Of a stretch of DNA of 64,000 bases, positions 42,074 to 50,897 are shown piece by piece. Both the position numbers and the translations under genes were made by a program. Position 1 is the first letter of the stretch; every line of letters begins with the position of its first letter. The notes below the pieces were generated by a model, which saw only the letters and a program-made list of their open reading frames with translations, was not told where the DNA came from and did no database searches. The DNA lies in assembly GCF_963665245.1 (NCBI RefSeq), contig NZ_OY762267.1:3382001-3446000 (forward strand). Reading direction: 5' to 3'. The DNA comes from an uncultured Paludibaculum sp. Its GTDB lineage: Bacteria > Acidobacteriota > Terriglobia > Bryobacterales > Bryobacteraceae.

Positions 42074-42586
42074 TCAGATCAGCTTTTTAATGTCAGGGTC
42101 GGAATTGTATTGAAACCCGGGATGCCGGCTCTCTCGTTCGCGAATGTTCGCGAGCGGATCGGTTGGAGATGGCGGACGGTCGCTCGCTGTTGGAATTCTA
42201 CCGGACGAAACCTCGTAGGAAGCCGGCAAATGACTGTCCCTGACATGCCCGCCTTCCTGGCTCGCCGTGACATTTTCACCAAGGGTGGCGGCCTGGTCAC
42301 GTCTCCTCAACTGTCCCGTGTAGTGCGACAACCGGGCGTACCCAATCTCGACTCCGATCTCGTTCAGCCAGATCCAAATGTCCTTGAGGCTGTGCCCAGC
42401 GTCGAACAGCGCCTTGATATCCGGCCATGCTTGCCGGATCTGCCCCGCCTTCGTACGCGGTTTTTCCCCGAGTCGCGCTCGGAGGCGGTTCAGGTCCAGT
42501 TTGTCCTTTGATTCTTGATCCAAGCGGCCTCTATCCGGTAGGCCGCGAGAAATGCGATCTGTGACGGCGAGTTTCACGATTTCCAC
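42074..42586 (-). CDS. traK: TraK-like oriT-binding relaxosome protein
   Basis: A 170-residue protein with an N-terminal basic part, the helix-turn-helix-like IKALFDAGHSLKDIWIWLNE and IGYARLSHYTGQLRR, and a C-terminus ending GFQYNSDPDIKKLI. IncP TraK ends with the related GFTFNPTPDKKDLL. TraK binds and wraps oriT. It is the first gene of the minus-strand operon, beside the candidate oriT at 42587-42863. Confidence 0.8.
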   Translation of the reverse strand: MEIVKLAVTDRISRGLPDRGRLDQESKDKLDLNRLRARLGEKPRTKAGQIRQAWPDIKALFDAGHSLKDIWIWLNEIGVEIGYARLSHYTGQLRRRDQAATLGENVTASQEGGHVRDSHLPASYEVSSGRIPTASDRPPSPTDPLANIRERESRHPGFQYNSDPDIKKLI

Positions 42587-42863
42587 GGAATGTTTCGGAT
42601 CGTTTCAGAAGTTCGCGCCGGGGGTGGTGGGTTTCAGAATGTTTCAACTGCTTACCACTTCGTTGCAACCGCAGTGCGGGCAGCGAAGACTATGCCGGCC
42701 ACACAGACGGGTAGTGGAACATAAAGGGTCGTTGCGCGTTTTGGGTTCGGAGGGCTTCTATCCCCGGGGATGTGAGGTGTTTGCAGCGGGCACGCTCTGA
42801 ACCGGATCGTGCCCGTTTGGGCACGGGTCTGTCACTGGCCCTATTCGCTGCGCCATACGGAGT
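42587..42863. other. Candidate oriT region between divergent traK and traJ
   Basis: A 277-bp non-coding gap between minus-strand traK and plus-strand traJ, the position of oriT in IncP plasmids. It contains CGTGCCC-GTTT-GGGCACG as an inverted repeat (42808-42825), a further GGGCACG copy at 42788-42794 and the palindrome ATCCCCGGGGAT near 42759-42770. CTTCTATCCC just before the palindrome resembles the IncP nic-region core (TATCCTG) but is not identical. The nick site is therefore not proven. Repeated GTTTCA sites (about 42563-42650) may be TraK-binding sites. Confidence 0.5.
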
Positions 42864-43304
42864 GTGAAGAGCCGAACAAAGGAAAAGACCGTAAGCCGCG
42901 GGCTCCGAATCGACGGCCAATTAATCGGGAGGATAGAGAGCGCGGCCAAGGCCACCGGCTATACGAGTCCGGCGGCATTCATGAGGGCGGCGATTGAGCG
43001 GGAGTTGGCCGGAAGGGAGAGCGGGGTCGACGCCGCGGAAGAGCGGATCGCCGCCAGTCTCGACCGCATCGCCCGCGGAATCCGAGGCATCCGGCTTGGA
43101 CAGCAGGCGCTATTCGCTTTCGTGGACTCGTTGGTAAAGACCCTGCTGACCTGCGTTCCTGAACCGCCGAGGGATGCCTATGACCAGGCCGTTGCCCGCG
43201 GGAAAGCTCGATACGATCGCTTCCTCAAGAGCGCCGGAGCCGGAATGGCGGGCGACTCCCAGGCGGCCATGAAGGAACTGCAGCAACATGGCGAAGGCGA
43301 CTGA
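42864..43304 (+). CDS. traJ: TraJ-like relaxosome accessory protein (ribbon-helix-helix)
   Basis: A 146-residue protein starting at GTG, with an N-terminal ribbon-helix-helix region SRGLRIDGQLIGRIESAAKA and TGYTSPAAFMRAAIERELA (about 11-49) and a helical C-terminal half. In IncP, TraJ binds oriT and recruits the relaxase. Here it overlaps the relaxase by 17 bp and lies immediately beside the candidate oriT. The start is uncertain because the nearest ribosome-binding-like GGAG is too close to the GTG. No metal-binding motif is expected. Confidence 0.7.
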   Translation: MKSRTKEKTVSRGLRIDGQLIGRIESAAKATGYTSPAAFMRAAIERELAGRESGVDAAEERIAASLDRIARGIRGIRLGQQALFAFVDSLVKTLLTCVPEPPRDAYDQAVARGKARYDRFLKSAGAGMAGDSQAAMKELQQHGEGD

Positions 43305-44739
43305 CGACGGGCGGGAGTTCCGAGTCCGGCCCAATCGCGCACGTTCAGGCGGTCAGAGCGAGGCACGCGCCTGGTCGACTGCACTGAGGACCATGCTCCG
43401 CTATGCGGGGACTTCGCGCCGGTCCAAGGCATCCGTGAGTGCCGGCACAGGTGCAGGGATGCGGAAGAAGTTCAACCAGCGTTGCGCCGTCCGGACGATG
43501 TACACCGCTATCAAGACGCCTGGGCAGTGGAAGGCTCATGGCCGGTACATCGCGCGAGAGAGTGCCGGCGGAGCTGTCTTGAACCGGGGTGCGGACAATC
43601 TCGGCGAAAGCGGGAACCGGCTGCTGGATCCAGCCAAGGAACTGGAGCGCTGGCAACACGAGGGCGATCCACGATTGTGGAAGTTGATCGTGTCACCCGA
43701 GTTCGGCGAACGCACTGACCTGGACCGGTTGACCCGAGAACTCATGGAGCGCATGGAGAACGACCTGGGAACCAAACTGGAATGGGTGGCCGTCTCGCAC
43801 TTCAACACCGAGCATCCGCATGTCCACATCGCGCTGCGCGGAATCCGAGAGGACAGGTCGGCACTCGAACTATCGCGTGACTACATACGGCATGGGATCA
43901 GGGCGATCGCGGAGGATCTGTGCACCAGGCAACTGGGGCACCGTACTCAGTTGGATGCGAATGAGTCAGAGCGTCGTGAGATCCAGGAGCGCCGCTTCAC
44001 ATCGTTAGATCGGGCGATCAGCCGCGCGGGCGTGGTCGAAGAGGGACCTGTCGGTCAGACGGCCGAGCAATTTGTCGTCCGGCGTCCGGGCCAGATCCCA
44101 ACCCGGGCGCGAGAGCAGCACATCGATGCACGCCTGCTCGTTCTTCAACAGATGGGCCTGGCCGAACCGACCGGCTCGCAGGACTGGTTGGTACGCCGTG
44201 ACTTCGAGACGGTGCTGAAGGCGATGCAGCGGACAAATGACCGTCAGAAAATGCTTGCCTCCCACGGAGCACTGCTCTCCGATGAACGACTACCACTTGT
44301 TGTCACGGACATGAGGAGACTGAAGTCCGTCGAAGGCCGGGTATTGGGCCATGGCGAAGAGGAAGCCAGGCAGAGCGCCGGTCGCCATTACTTACTGCTC
44401 GAAGGCACGGACGCCAAGGTGCACCTGATCTACTACACGCCGGAAATGGAAGAAGCCCGGAGCAGAGGAAAGCTTCAGATGAACTCTTTTGTCCGGCTGC
44501 AAAAGCAATTCGTAGACGGTCGACCGCTCTTGGAGGTTGAAGACCTAGGTGACGCAGGACGAATCCTTCGGGACAAACGACATTTGCATGATCGGGCTAA
44601 GGCACTCGCATCACGAGTGGGCTTCCTGTCTGAGCGTGGGTGGGGTGGATGGCTGGGCCAATACGAGACAGCGTTGTTGAAGTCGGCGGACGGTCTGAGG
44701 GTAATGAATCTGGATGGGCGCTTTAGCATCGATCGCTAG
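43288..44739 (+). CDS. traI: Relaxase / mobilization nuclease (MobP, TraI-like)
   Basis: A 483-residue protein. The catalytic region (about 70-230) has TMYTAIKTPGQWKAHGRYIA, ending with EHPHVHIALRGI, the HxH metal-binding motif of relaxases. A tyrosine nucleophile is expected near the YI of the first region but is not confirmed. The C-terminal half has the DUF3363-like part with EEARQSAGRHYLLLEGTDAK and FVRLQKQFVDGRPLLEVEDL. It nicks oriT and leads transfer. It follows traJ in overlap and is clearly shorter than IncP TraI (about 730), with no visible helicase or primase part. Confidence 0.82.
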   Translation: MAKATDDGREFRVRPNRARSGGQSEARAWSTALRTMLRYAGTSRRSKASVSAGTGAGMRKKFNQRCAVRTMYTAIKTPGQWKAHGRYIARESAGGAVLNRGADNLGESGNRLLDPAKELERWQHEGDPRLWKLIVSPEFGERTDLDRLTRELMERMENDLGTKLEWVAVSHFNTEHPHVHIALRGIREDRSALELSRDYIRHGIRAIAEDLCTRQLGHRTQLDANESERREIQERRFTSLDRAISRAGVVEEGPVGQTAEQFVVRRPGQIPTRAREQHIDARLLVLQQMGLAEPTGSQDWLVRRDFETVLKAMQRTNDRQKMLASHGALLSDERLPLVVTDMRRLKSVEGRVLGHGEEEARQSAGRHYLLLEGTDAKVHLIYYTPEMEEARSRGKLQMNSFVRLQKQFVDGRPLLEVEDLGDAGRILRDKRHLHDRAKALASRVGFLSERGWGGWLGQYETALLKSADGLRVMNLDGRFSIDR

Positions 44740-45199
44740 TGTCCCGGCTGATTCCCAGGCCCCGCTCGAGCGTGTCGAACCAAAGCAAGAGCGACTGCCC
44801 GAACTGAACGCCGGAAGAGGGCCGGATCCGACCTCACTGCAAGCGCGTTTGGAGCTCCGCGCAATAGACGAAGAGAAGCGAGTTATCCAGGAGCCATCCG
44901 GACGGAGTACATTTACGACATGGCGACTATACGGTCATGTGGGTTGCTTGCGATTTACGACAATCCAGCCAGATTCCCCTCTTCCTGTACCTGGCGCGTC
45001 CTTCGTTCCGTTGGCAGGTCAAAATCAGGCCGAACGCTAACGAGAATCGAAGAGGACTGGGCGCAGTGTTGGCCGCTGCTGGCTAGGCTATCTCTTGTCG
45101 TTTCAGTGCAGCCTGTTTCGGCGATCCAGCCGAAAAGGCGCTATACATGGTCGGGGTGCTTGCCCGATGCTTGCCGACTCGTATGGACAATGCCACGTG
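44740..45199. other. Region without a convincing gene
   Basis: About 460 bp. A 108-codon plus-strand frame (44714-45040) starts inside the relaxase 3' end, but has no recognisable motif and looks like a read-on frame. Other short frames are shadows. I see no RNA gene or repeat. Confidence 0.4.
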
Positions 45200-45952
45200 C
45201 TACTCGGAATCGTTGCCATTCGTCACCGTTGCCTTCCGACACCTCGCCGCAAACTCCTTTGAATGCAGCAAAGTGAGCACCTCGCGGGTCTTGGCGAGGA
45301 TGTCGGCCAGTTCTCCGCGCCCGGAGGCTCCACATGTCTGAGACAGGGAAGTGTTTATTCTTCGAACACCAACTTTAATTCGATCGTAGAGAGCCGGTGC
45401 GATCCATCCGCCATTATGATCGAGCGCGACAAGGCCGATATGGATTTCATTGAGGCACTCTCTCAAGACTGGCGCGACAGTCGGCCATTCTTTGTGGCTC
45501 CCACATTGCAGAACAATAGCTAGACCCTGAGCTACCGAAATATCCAAGGCCATCATGTGCATCTCGCCCGACAAATCGCCGGCACGCTGGCGATCAGTAA
45601 CTAAGCGACGAGCATCATGCAATTCGCGCCGCGCTTTTTTGTAATACATCCCGCTGACTAAAACAATCCCCAAGACGGAGAGATTATACATAAACGCCAG
45701 TCCACCGGCGTCCCGAATGCCTCTCTGCGCAGCGCTCAAGTCAAGCAAATACTTGTACGCGGCCTCAGATAGCACCGGCTTGCCATCCTTTAAGCCCGTA
45801 CCGAGACTAGCAGCCACATCCTTCAGGATCAAATCTCCACTACGCAGGCTAGTCCAATGTGTCGTAGTTTCGACGCCAATCATGACGATCAGCGCGAGCG
45901 AAACAGCGCACAGCAGAACCGCTGTCAGAAGGTCATCCAGTCGTCGGGTCAT
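45200..45952 (-). CDS. Two-helix membrane protein beside the PocR two-component pair
   Basis: A 250-residue protein with two membrane segments: LLTAVLLCAVSLALIVMIGV (about 8-27) and FMYNLSVLGIVLVSGMYYK (about 87-105). A periplasmic loop of about 60 residues and a helical cytosolic part (about 107-250) complete it. No kinase, nuclease or signalling motif is recognised. It is 24 bp downstream of the receiver protein, on the same strand, so the kinase, receiver and membrane protein form one likely operon. It may be a sensor, scaffold or effector of that pathway; the role is inferred only from position. Confidence 0.6.
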   Translation of the reverse strand: MTRRLDDLLTAVLLCAVSLALIVMIGVETTTHWTSLRSGDLILKDVAASLGTGLKDGKPVLSEAAYKYLLDLSAAQRGIRDAGGLAFMYNLSVLGIVLVSGMYYKKARRELHDARRLVTDRQRAGDLSGEMHMMALDISVAQGLAIVLQCGSHKEWPTVAPVLRECLNEIHIGLVALDHNGGWIAPALYDRIKVGVRRINTSLSQTCGASGRGELADILAKTREVLTLLHSKEFAARCRKATVTNGNDSE

Positions 45953-45976
45953 TGGATCACGTATAATCTGGAAGAG

Positions 45977-46411
45977 TCAGCGCTTTTTAGTAATCTCTTC
46001 AACCGCCGCCAGCAGACTCTCGATTGGTGTCGCTGAACGTTTTGCTATTATCGAGATCCCGCGGCATTCTTCTTCTGGAACTCGGTCCTTGAACTCCGCA
46101 AGGTAGTCGCTAAAGATGATCGTTCTAGCCTTCATCCCAGGATCTACTTTGAATACGTACTCCCTCAGCCAGATCCAACCAGTGAGTAGTCCTGCCGCGG
46201 TTGCCGCCTCCTCGACCTCAGTAAGTCCGTCAGCGGGCATGTTCAGGTCAATAATCATGCAGTGGATTGGCTGTTTAGTACGGTCCTCCCAACTGCTCTG
46301 AGCATCGTTGATGTCAAAGGCCTCGATCACACGGTGCTTATTGTCCCTTTCCAGAATCTCCTTAATGTATTCCGTTACGGAGCCCCTGTCTTCCAAGAAT
46401 AAAATGTTCAT
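45977..46411 (-). CDS. Stand-alone response-regulator receiver domain
   Basis: A 144-residue protein starting MNILFLEDRGSVTEYIKEIL. It has an acidic pair (E-D, about 7-8), the phospho-acceptor Asp in MIIDLNMPADGL (about 55) and a lysine near IIAKRSATP (about 128), as in receiver domains. The region between (EEAATAAGLLTGWIWLREYV) is longer than usual. There is no output domain, so any effect must be through protein contact or by dephosphorylation. It overlaps the kinase stop by four bases (ATGA). Confidence 0.75.
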   Translation of the reverse strand: MNILFLEDRGSVTEYIKEILERDNKHRVIEAFDINDAQSSWEDRTKQPIHCMIIDLNMPADGLTEVEEAATAAGLLTGWIWLREYVFKVDPGMKARTIIFSDYLAEFKDRVPEEECRGISIIAKRSATPIESLLAAVEEITKKR

Positions 46412-48762
46412 CGCAATCTGCCCCCTCTGCCACCGGCTGGGATTCTGACATACAAGGTCACTTGATATGTTGGCTGTTTAATGCTTCGTACAATCGTTCT
46501 GCGTCTGGGCTCATAGCGAGGGTGGGGGTTGTCATGTACGGCTAAGATGGTCGAATATGCGCCGGCCGCTTTCAATCGCTCGCGCTCCTCCCGAATCTGA
46601 CCCGTTAGTTCGCGATCCGTTTCGGAGAAAGGCAATCGCAGATATGGACGCATCAGAGCGACGTTGAAAGGAGATATCAACACCGAATCGTGCCAGACAT
46701 CACCACCATGCGCAACAGCGATCTTCTTGGCCAGCCACAAGCCGATGCCCAATCCTTCAGCCGGCGCGCCGTCGCCTCGAACGTACAGATCGTAATAGTG
46801 GCCGCCAGGCGGCATAGCCAATCCGAAATCGGTTACAGTTAACAAATGTCCCGAATTGGCTTCGGATGATTCGAGAAAGCAATCGAGGTGAATGCGCGTC
46901 CCACGGTGACAGCATTTGATAGCGTTGTTTACAAGATTATATACCAACTGCTCTAGGAGGCCCTGGTCGCCATTAACGCTCGGCCTTTCTTCGTCAGCTT
47001 GCGTCACCCTCGGCACGCAGAATTCGAGACACTTCTTCTTCGCTTCTAGGCGGTACGTGTCTTTCCATTTGTACAGCAATTCACGGAACGCCAAAAACGG
47101 CTTAGAAGTCACTTTGGGCAAGTCCTCAATGGAGTACTTTACCAGGTCAAAAAAGAGGTTGATGTGCTTTAGGTAAGCTTCAAGATCTCGGCACAGATCC
47201 TCAGCTTTTTGGCCGCTAAGCCGCGCGATATCCTCGGGATTCTTGAGGTAGCACATCCGGAGTGCGTCCATACCCGAAGTGAGTTGTCCGACCTCGTGAC
47301 GCAAGATCCGCAGTCGGTCATCAATGTCGCGCTCCGAGGTCGCCGCCAGGATCGCTGAAAGGGATGAGACGACGAGAGTATTGAATGACTGCAACGCCCG
47401 ATCAAGGATGGCATTCGGCCGGTTCTCTGCGGCGGAACTGGGATTAGACTCGGTGTAGCCAATCAGAATAGCTATGGAACTCAAAGGATGGTGGGGCACG
47501 TCAACGAGCACCAAAACGAAGTCGCCTAGATCGGCGAGCGAGGCGCCTCGAAACGCCTTGGCCAGCAATTCTTGGCGCTCGTTAGGTCCGTAGACGACAG
47601 TCTGGCCATCGCCGTTCTCAAAGGCCTTTAGTTCGAGTTCGACGGTCGGCGAAGCACCCGCGGCGAGTGGCGCGGGGAGAGTACCTGTCCGCGCGACGAC
47701 CTGCAACAGGGAAGCCGGCTTAGCAGTCGGAGTCCGAATACCAAAGACCGCCAAGTACTTAAAAGTGAAATCGGCCTGCACGGCCGCCAGCGTATCTTGG
47801 AGATCTTGCCAGAGACCGTCGAGTGCTTTCTGGCCTCTAACGGAGCCCTGTGGCAAGAGTCTCCGGAACTGCTCAATTCGTGCAGTTGTTCGCTCCGAGA
47901 TATACCTTTGACGCTGGTGGGCCAACTCGTCAGCCAGTCGATTCTCTAGACGAGAAACCTCGTCGCATGTCAATGTCAGTTGGTCCAAGTACTGATCATT
48001 CGTTAAGACTCTTCGGCCATCTTGGTTCAGCCAGGCCTCGTTTGCTCCAGCAATGGAATCGACAAGTTGATCGCAAGTTGTGTGGAGGTGACGATTCTCG
48101 GCTAGGTACCGGCTGAATGCGTGAGGTTGCCGGTGCCGGAGGCTCGAAATGCGACCTCTAATGAACGGAATTCGATCCTCCAACACGATTTCCCCGACGA
48201 AGAGGACAGCGATGACGCGATCTTCTAGATAGATTGGAAACACGCCCTCGCGGTAACCCAGAAGTGGGCAGTCGTAGACCAGAACGGTACGATCGGAGAT
48301 TGTGCGGCGTTCGAAAACGCAGACCGGTTCACCGTCATACACACGAAAAGCTGGGTCAGTGTCAAACGGCACGGAAGGCGGTAAGCCCGACTCAACTTGT
48401 GCTCGCGTAAGATTAAAGAACAGACGCGCGTGAGCCGCATCGTTGACTGCACAGAGGCAAGCGCATTGAGGCCCTTCGCATGAAGGGTCTTCTCGGGTGA
48501 ACTGGCGCAGGTTCCGACATGCGGGATGTATTCGGTACTGTAGTAGAGGCGAGTCGGTCCGGACTGGTTCGCCGTTGGGTCCGAATTCAACCAAGGTGGT
48601 CGGCTGATCAATCCGATGGCAGATCTCAGATTGACATGCCGCCAAGTAGCTGTTTGGGATAACACCGACCTGAGTCAGTTGTCTCAGGGGGGACCCGTCT
48701 GGCGACTGCTCGCCATCGTTGGTGATGTGCCGAGGCCTAAACGGCCAGTCCTTACAGACCAT
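46408..48762 (-). CDS. PocR-domain histidine kinase
   Basis: A 784-residue cytosolic kinase. The PocR-type ligand domain (about 40-215) has CRNLRQFTREDPSCEGPQC and CPLLGYREGVFPIY. A long linker follows (about 220-480). The phospho-acceptor region is ILRHEVGQLTSGMDALRM (His near residue 489). The HATPase domain has the N box LVYNLVNNAIKC (about 638), a deviant G1 box TDFGLAM (the second Gly of DxGxG replaced by Ala), and an intact G2, GLGIGLWLAKKIAVAHGG. PocR domains sense small ligands or redox states in other systems; the cue here is unknown. No transmembrane segments, so it senses an internal signal. Translation is coupled to the receiver. Confidence 0.8.
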   Translation of the reverse strand: MVCKDWPFRPRHITNDGEQSPDGSPLRQLTQVGVIPNSYLAACQSEICHRIDQPTTLVEFGPNGEPVRTDSPLLQYRIHPACRNLRQFTREDPSCEGPQCACLCAVNDAAHARLFFNLTRAQVESGLPPSVPFDTDPAFRVYDGEPVCVFERRTISDRTVLVYDCPLLGYREGVFPIYLEDRVIAVLFVGEIVLEDRIPFIRGRISSLRHRQPHAFSRYLAENRHLHTTCDQLVDSIAGANEAWLNQDGRRVLTNDQYLDQLTLTCDEVSRLENRLADELAHQRQRYISERTTARIEQFRRLLPQGSVRGQKALDGLWQDLQDTLAAVQADFTFKYLAVFGIRTPTAKPASLLQVVARTGTLPAPLAAGASPTVELELKAFENGDGQTVVYGPNERQELLAKAFRGASLADLGDFVLVLVDVPHHPLSSIAILIGYTESNPSSAAENRPNAILDRALQSFNTLVVSSLSAILAATSERDIDDRLRILRHEVGQLTSGMDALRMCYLKNPEDIARLSGQKAEDLCRDLEAYLKHINLFFDLVKYSIEDLPKVTSKPFLAFRELLYKWKDTYRLEAKKKCLEFCVPRVTQADEERPSVNGDQGLLEQLVYNLVNNAIKCCHRGTRIHLDCFLESSEANSGHLLTVTDFGLAMPPGGHYYDLYVRGDGAPAEGLGIGLWLAKKIAVAHGGDVWHDSVLISPFNVALMRPYLRLPFSETDRELTGQIREERERLKAAGAYSTILAVHDNPHPRYEPRRRTIVRSIKQPTYQVTLYVRIPAGGRGGRLR

Positions 48763-49745
48763 TGCACCCCTCCGCGGCGCGAAAAGGAAAATCGGATCCT
48801 AAATTCGTATGCAATACTACCATACGGTCGTTACCAGCACCACGGAATGAGATTAATGGTATGCGGCGCACGCAAGTTGCGGCAGTGCCGTACCAGTGTT
48901 CAGTCTTCACAGGGACCAGAGAAGAGCAGCTTCGGGCGGCTATCGCCGCCTTCTCGAATGCCGTGAAGGCACCCTCATGGACTGCGTCTGGACCGTCTCG
49001 GAGCATCCGCGAGGCCGTCGTCAAAAGACCGTCCGGCAGATCTTGGAAGTCCTCGGTATAACAACCCTTGTCCAGCCACGATTCCGTTGGCCGGTTTTGA
49101 GGTGTCCCTCATTGGCCGGTTTTCAGGTGTCCCCCGAGGCTCGGGGTGCGCGTCGATTGAACTCCGGCCGGCAGTCCGCGTAGTGCGGCTTGGGCCTCGG
49201 TCGGCTTGCGCTCTCGCCGCCGACATTCCTCTCCTTGGTTGTTGCACTACGTTCAACGCCTGCATGAGGCGGTTCCTGGTTGATGCCTCTCCTACTTGCG
49301 CATTGCCTTGTCATCCGTGCCATCCATCATGTGCCGGCAAATCCGGAAAGTTTGTTTGCGGCCGCTGTGCTCCAGGCTGGCGGACTTTGATTGCGGGCGG
49401 ATCACGCGCAAGCCACCGAAATGCTTCGGCCGGTTGCTCTTGGATAGGCGACAATCCGGAAGTTGGTCAGGACTTCTCGCCGCAAGTCGGTTAGCGCCCA
49501 CCAAATCTATCCGAATGTCCGCGTACCGCGGACATTGATTGACTTTCTCTATCTCTGAGGAGGAAGGCAAAACACGTGGAGCATACGCGAAAAGCCTCCG
49601 GGTTTGCGGCGACCGGAATAGGACGGCTTATCCTGCGATCGGGCATCTGTCACGCATGCTCCTGCTCGCGCCTTACCGGGTATGCCAACGGGCTTGGTTC
49701 CTGCAAGGCACTACGAGACAAGCCAAGAGAGAGGGAACTCGTTCG
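48763..49745. other. Mostly non-coding, IS-scarred region before truncated traG
   Basis: Nearly 1 kb with no convincing gene. Frames of 80-130 codons exist on both strands and overlap heavily. A short plus-strand frame starting at the ATG near 48860 (beginning MRRTQVAAVPYQCSVFTG) has no recognised family. The clear feature is the duplicated 22-bp motif at 49087-49133. The region may hold the promoter for the traG remnant. Confidence 0.4.
49087..49133. repeat. Direct duplicate of a 22-bp IS21-like end motif
   Basis: TTGGCCGGTTTTGAGGTGTC at 49087-49106 is repeated as TTGGCCGGTTTTCAGGTGTC at 49112-49131 with one mismatch; each copy continues with CC. Such GGCCGGTTTTCAGGTGTCC units are familiar from ends of IS21-type elements. 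No IstA/IstB gene was recognised nearby, so this is probably a solo end. Confidence 0.45.
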
Positions 49746-50504
49746 ATGATGGCCCAGCCCGGCATGTATCGAACGCCACAGGATCCGGGAGGATTCCCGT
49801 TTGGCTACAACTGGCGGGCGACCGGCACGGGACTGATTCTGCTGGTCGGATTCAACTTCCTGGCAACGCAATACGTCGCCAACCGATTCCGATACCAAGC
49901 GGCGCTCGGAACGCCACTCCTGCGGACTCGTCAGACGGCGTTCTACCAGCCGTTCGCATGGGTTGTCTGGGGCTATCAGAACTGCACCAGCCGCGATCCC
50001 CGTATCCGCAAGCCACTCTTCGAGGGCGAAATGATCGTCCTCGGAGGCTGCGTCCTCTCGATGTTGGCGTTCTTCGTTGCGGCCAATCGGCAGGCTCGAC
50101 GCCTCTCGGAGAATGCAGAGGACCTTCACGGTTCGGCGCGCTGGGCAACGCAGGCGGACATCGAGGCCACTGGCATCATGCGGTGCGACGGGGGTGTTTA
50201 CGTTGGGGGCTGGTACAACGCTTCAACTCAAAGGTTGCGGTATCTGCGCCACAACGGCCCTGAGCACGTTCTCGCCTTCGCGCCTACCAGGTCGGGCAAG
50301 GGCGTCGGTCTCGTCATTCCGACATTACTCGCGTGGGAGGAAAGTGCCGTCATCGTACCCCGGCCTGTCGATGTGGGCCGAAACGGTTCGTGCACTTGGA
50401 GACCTCTTTGCTGGTCGCGGGTGGCGCCGCGTCAACGAGTCGAACCTGCCACTCGTACTAAGCCAGGATGGCAAGCTAGCGCTGACCGTATCGACCGGAG
50501 ATGA
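49746..50504 (+). pseudogene. traG: TraG/VirD4 coupling protein, truncated after Walker A
   Basis: From MMAQPGMYRTPQDPGGFPFG the frame shows two membrane segments: LILLVGFNFLATQYVANRF and MIVLGGCVLSMLAFFVA. Then come LHGSARWATQADIEATGIM and LAFAPTRSGKGVGLVIPTLL, the Walker A of TraG-type type IV coupling ATPases. After LAWEESAVIV (about residue 200, near 50350) similarity stops and the frame runs out of phase with the next gene. The full protein is over 600 residues, so the ATPase core is missing. Without coupling ATPase the element cannot conjugate by itself. It meets the next gene (50371) at the break. Confidence 0.8.
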
Positions 50505-50880
50505 CGCAACCGGACAGAGCGATGGCAACCCGTGCACGAACTCCGCGAAGGGCCCACAGACAGCCAGGGCAATCAGTGACAATCGGCAACTGCTCTTATT
50601 CCCTGAAGCGGACGCCGCCGTCCGTCGTGCCTTTTCCGAAAACGTCAATACGCCTGACCGGAGTACCTGGATCCTCTTGCTGCATCGGGATCTCGCCGGA
50701 CTAGAAGTGCGGTCGGAGCTTTCACGCCCGATTGGAATGTCCGAGGACGGTCGTGTCGACGGATGGGCCGAGCGGATCATGCTCAGACCGTTCCGGATTG
50801 ACCCAGGCGCCGCCACCATGCCATTGGACGACAGTCCGCAGAGCCCAGAAATTGACCTCGAGGTCAGACGTCGCGCCTGA
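50371..50880 (+). CDS. Uncharacterised partner protein of the XRE-ImmA gene
   Basis: About 169 residues from MWAETVRALGDLFAGRGWRR, with LPLVLSQDGKLALTVSTGDD, then SNDNRQ-type loops and WILLLHRDLAGLEVRSELSR. It ends EIDLEVRRRA. It has no known catalytic motif. I recall similar proteins directly upstream of XRE/ImmA genes in other bacteria, but know no name. It is 17 bp before the XRE-ImmA gene. The traG remnant joins its 5' end, so promoter and ribosome-binding site may come from the remnant. Confidence 0.6.
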   Translation: MWAETVRALGDLFAGRGWRRVNESNLPLVLSQDGKLALTVSTGDDATGQSDGNPCTNSAKGPQTARAISDNRQLLLFPEADAAVRRAFSENVNTPDRSTWILLLHRDLAGLEVRSELSRPIGMSEDGRVDGWAERIMLRPFRIDPGAATMPLDDSPQSPEIDLEVRRRA

Positions 50881-50897
50881 ACACACTGGAGAGTGCG

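Noticed and set aside
44714..45040. A 108-codon gene after the relaxase
   Set aside because: It starts inside the relaxase, has no ribosome-binding site of note and no recognised family; listed only as an unsupported region.
48762..49183. Plus-strand frames of 95-116 codons after the kinase
   Set aside because: They overlap each other and minus-strand frames; none has a recognisable domain.
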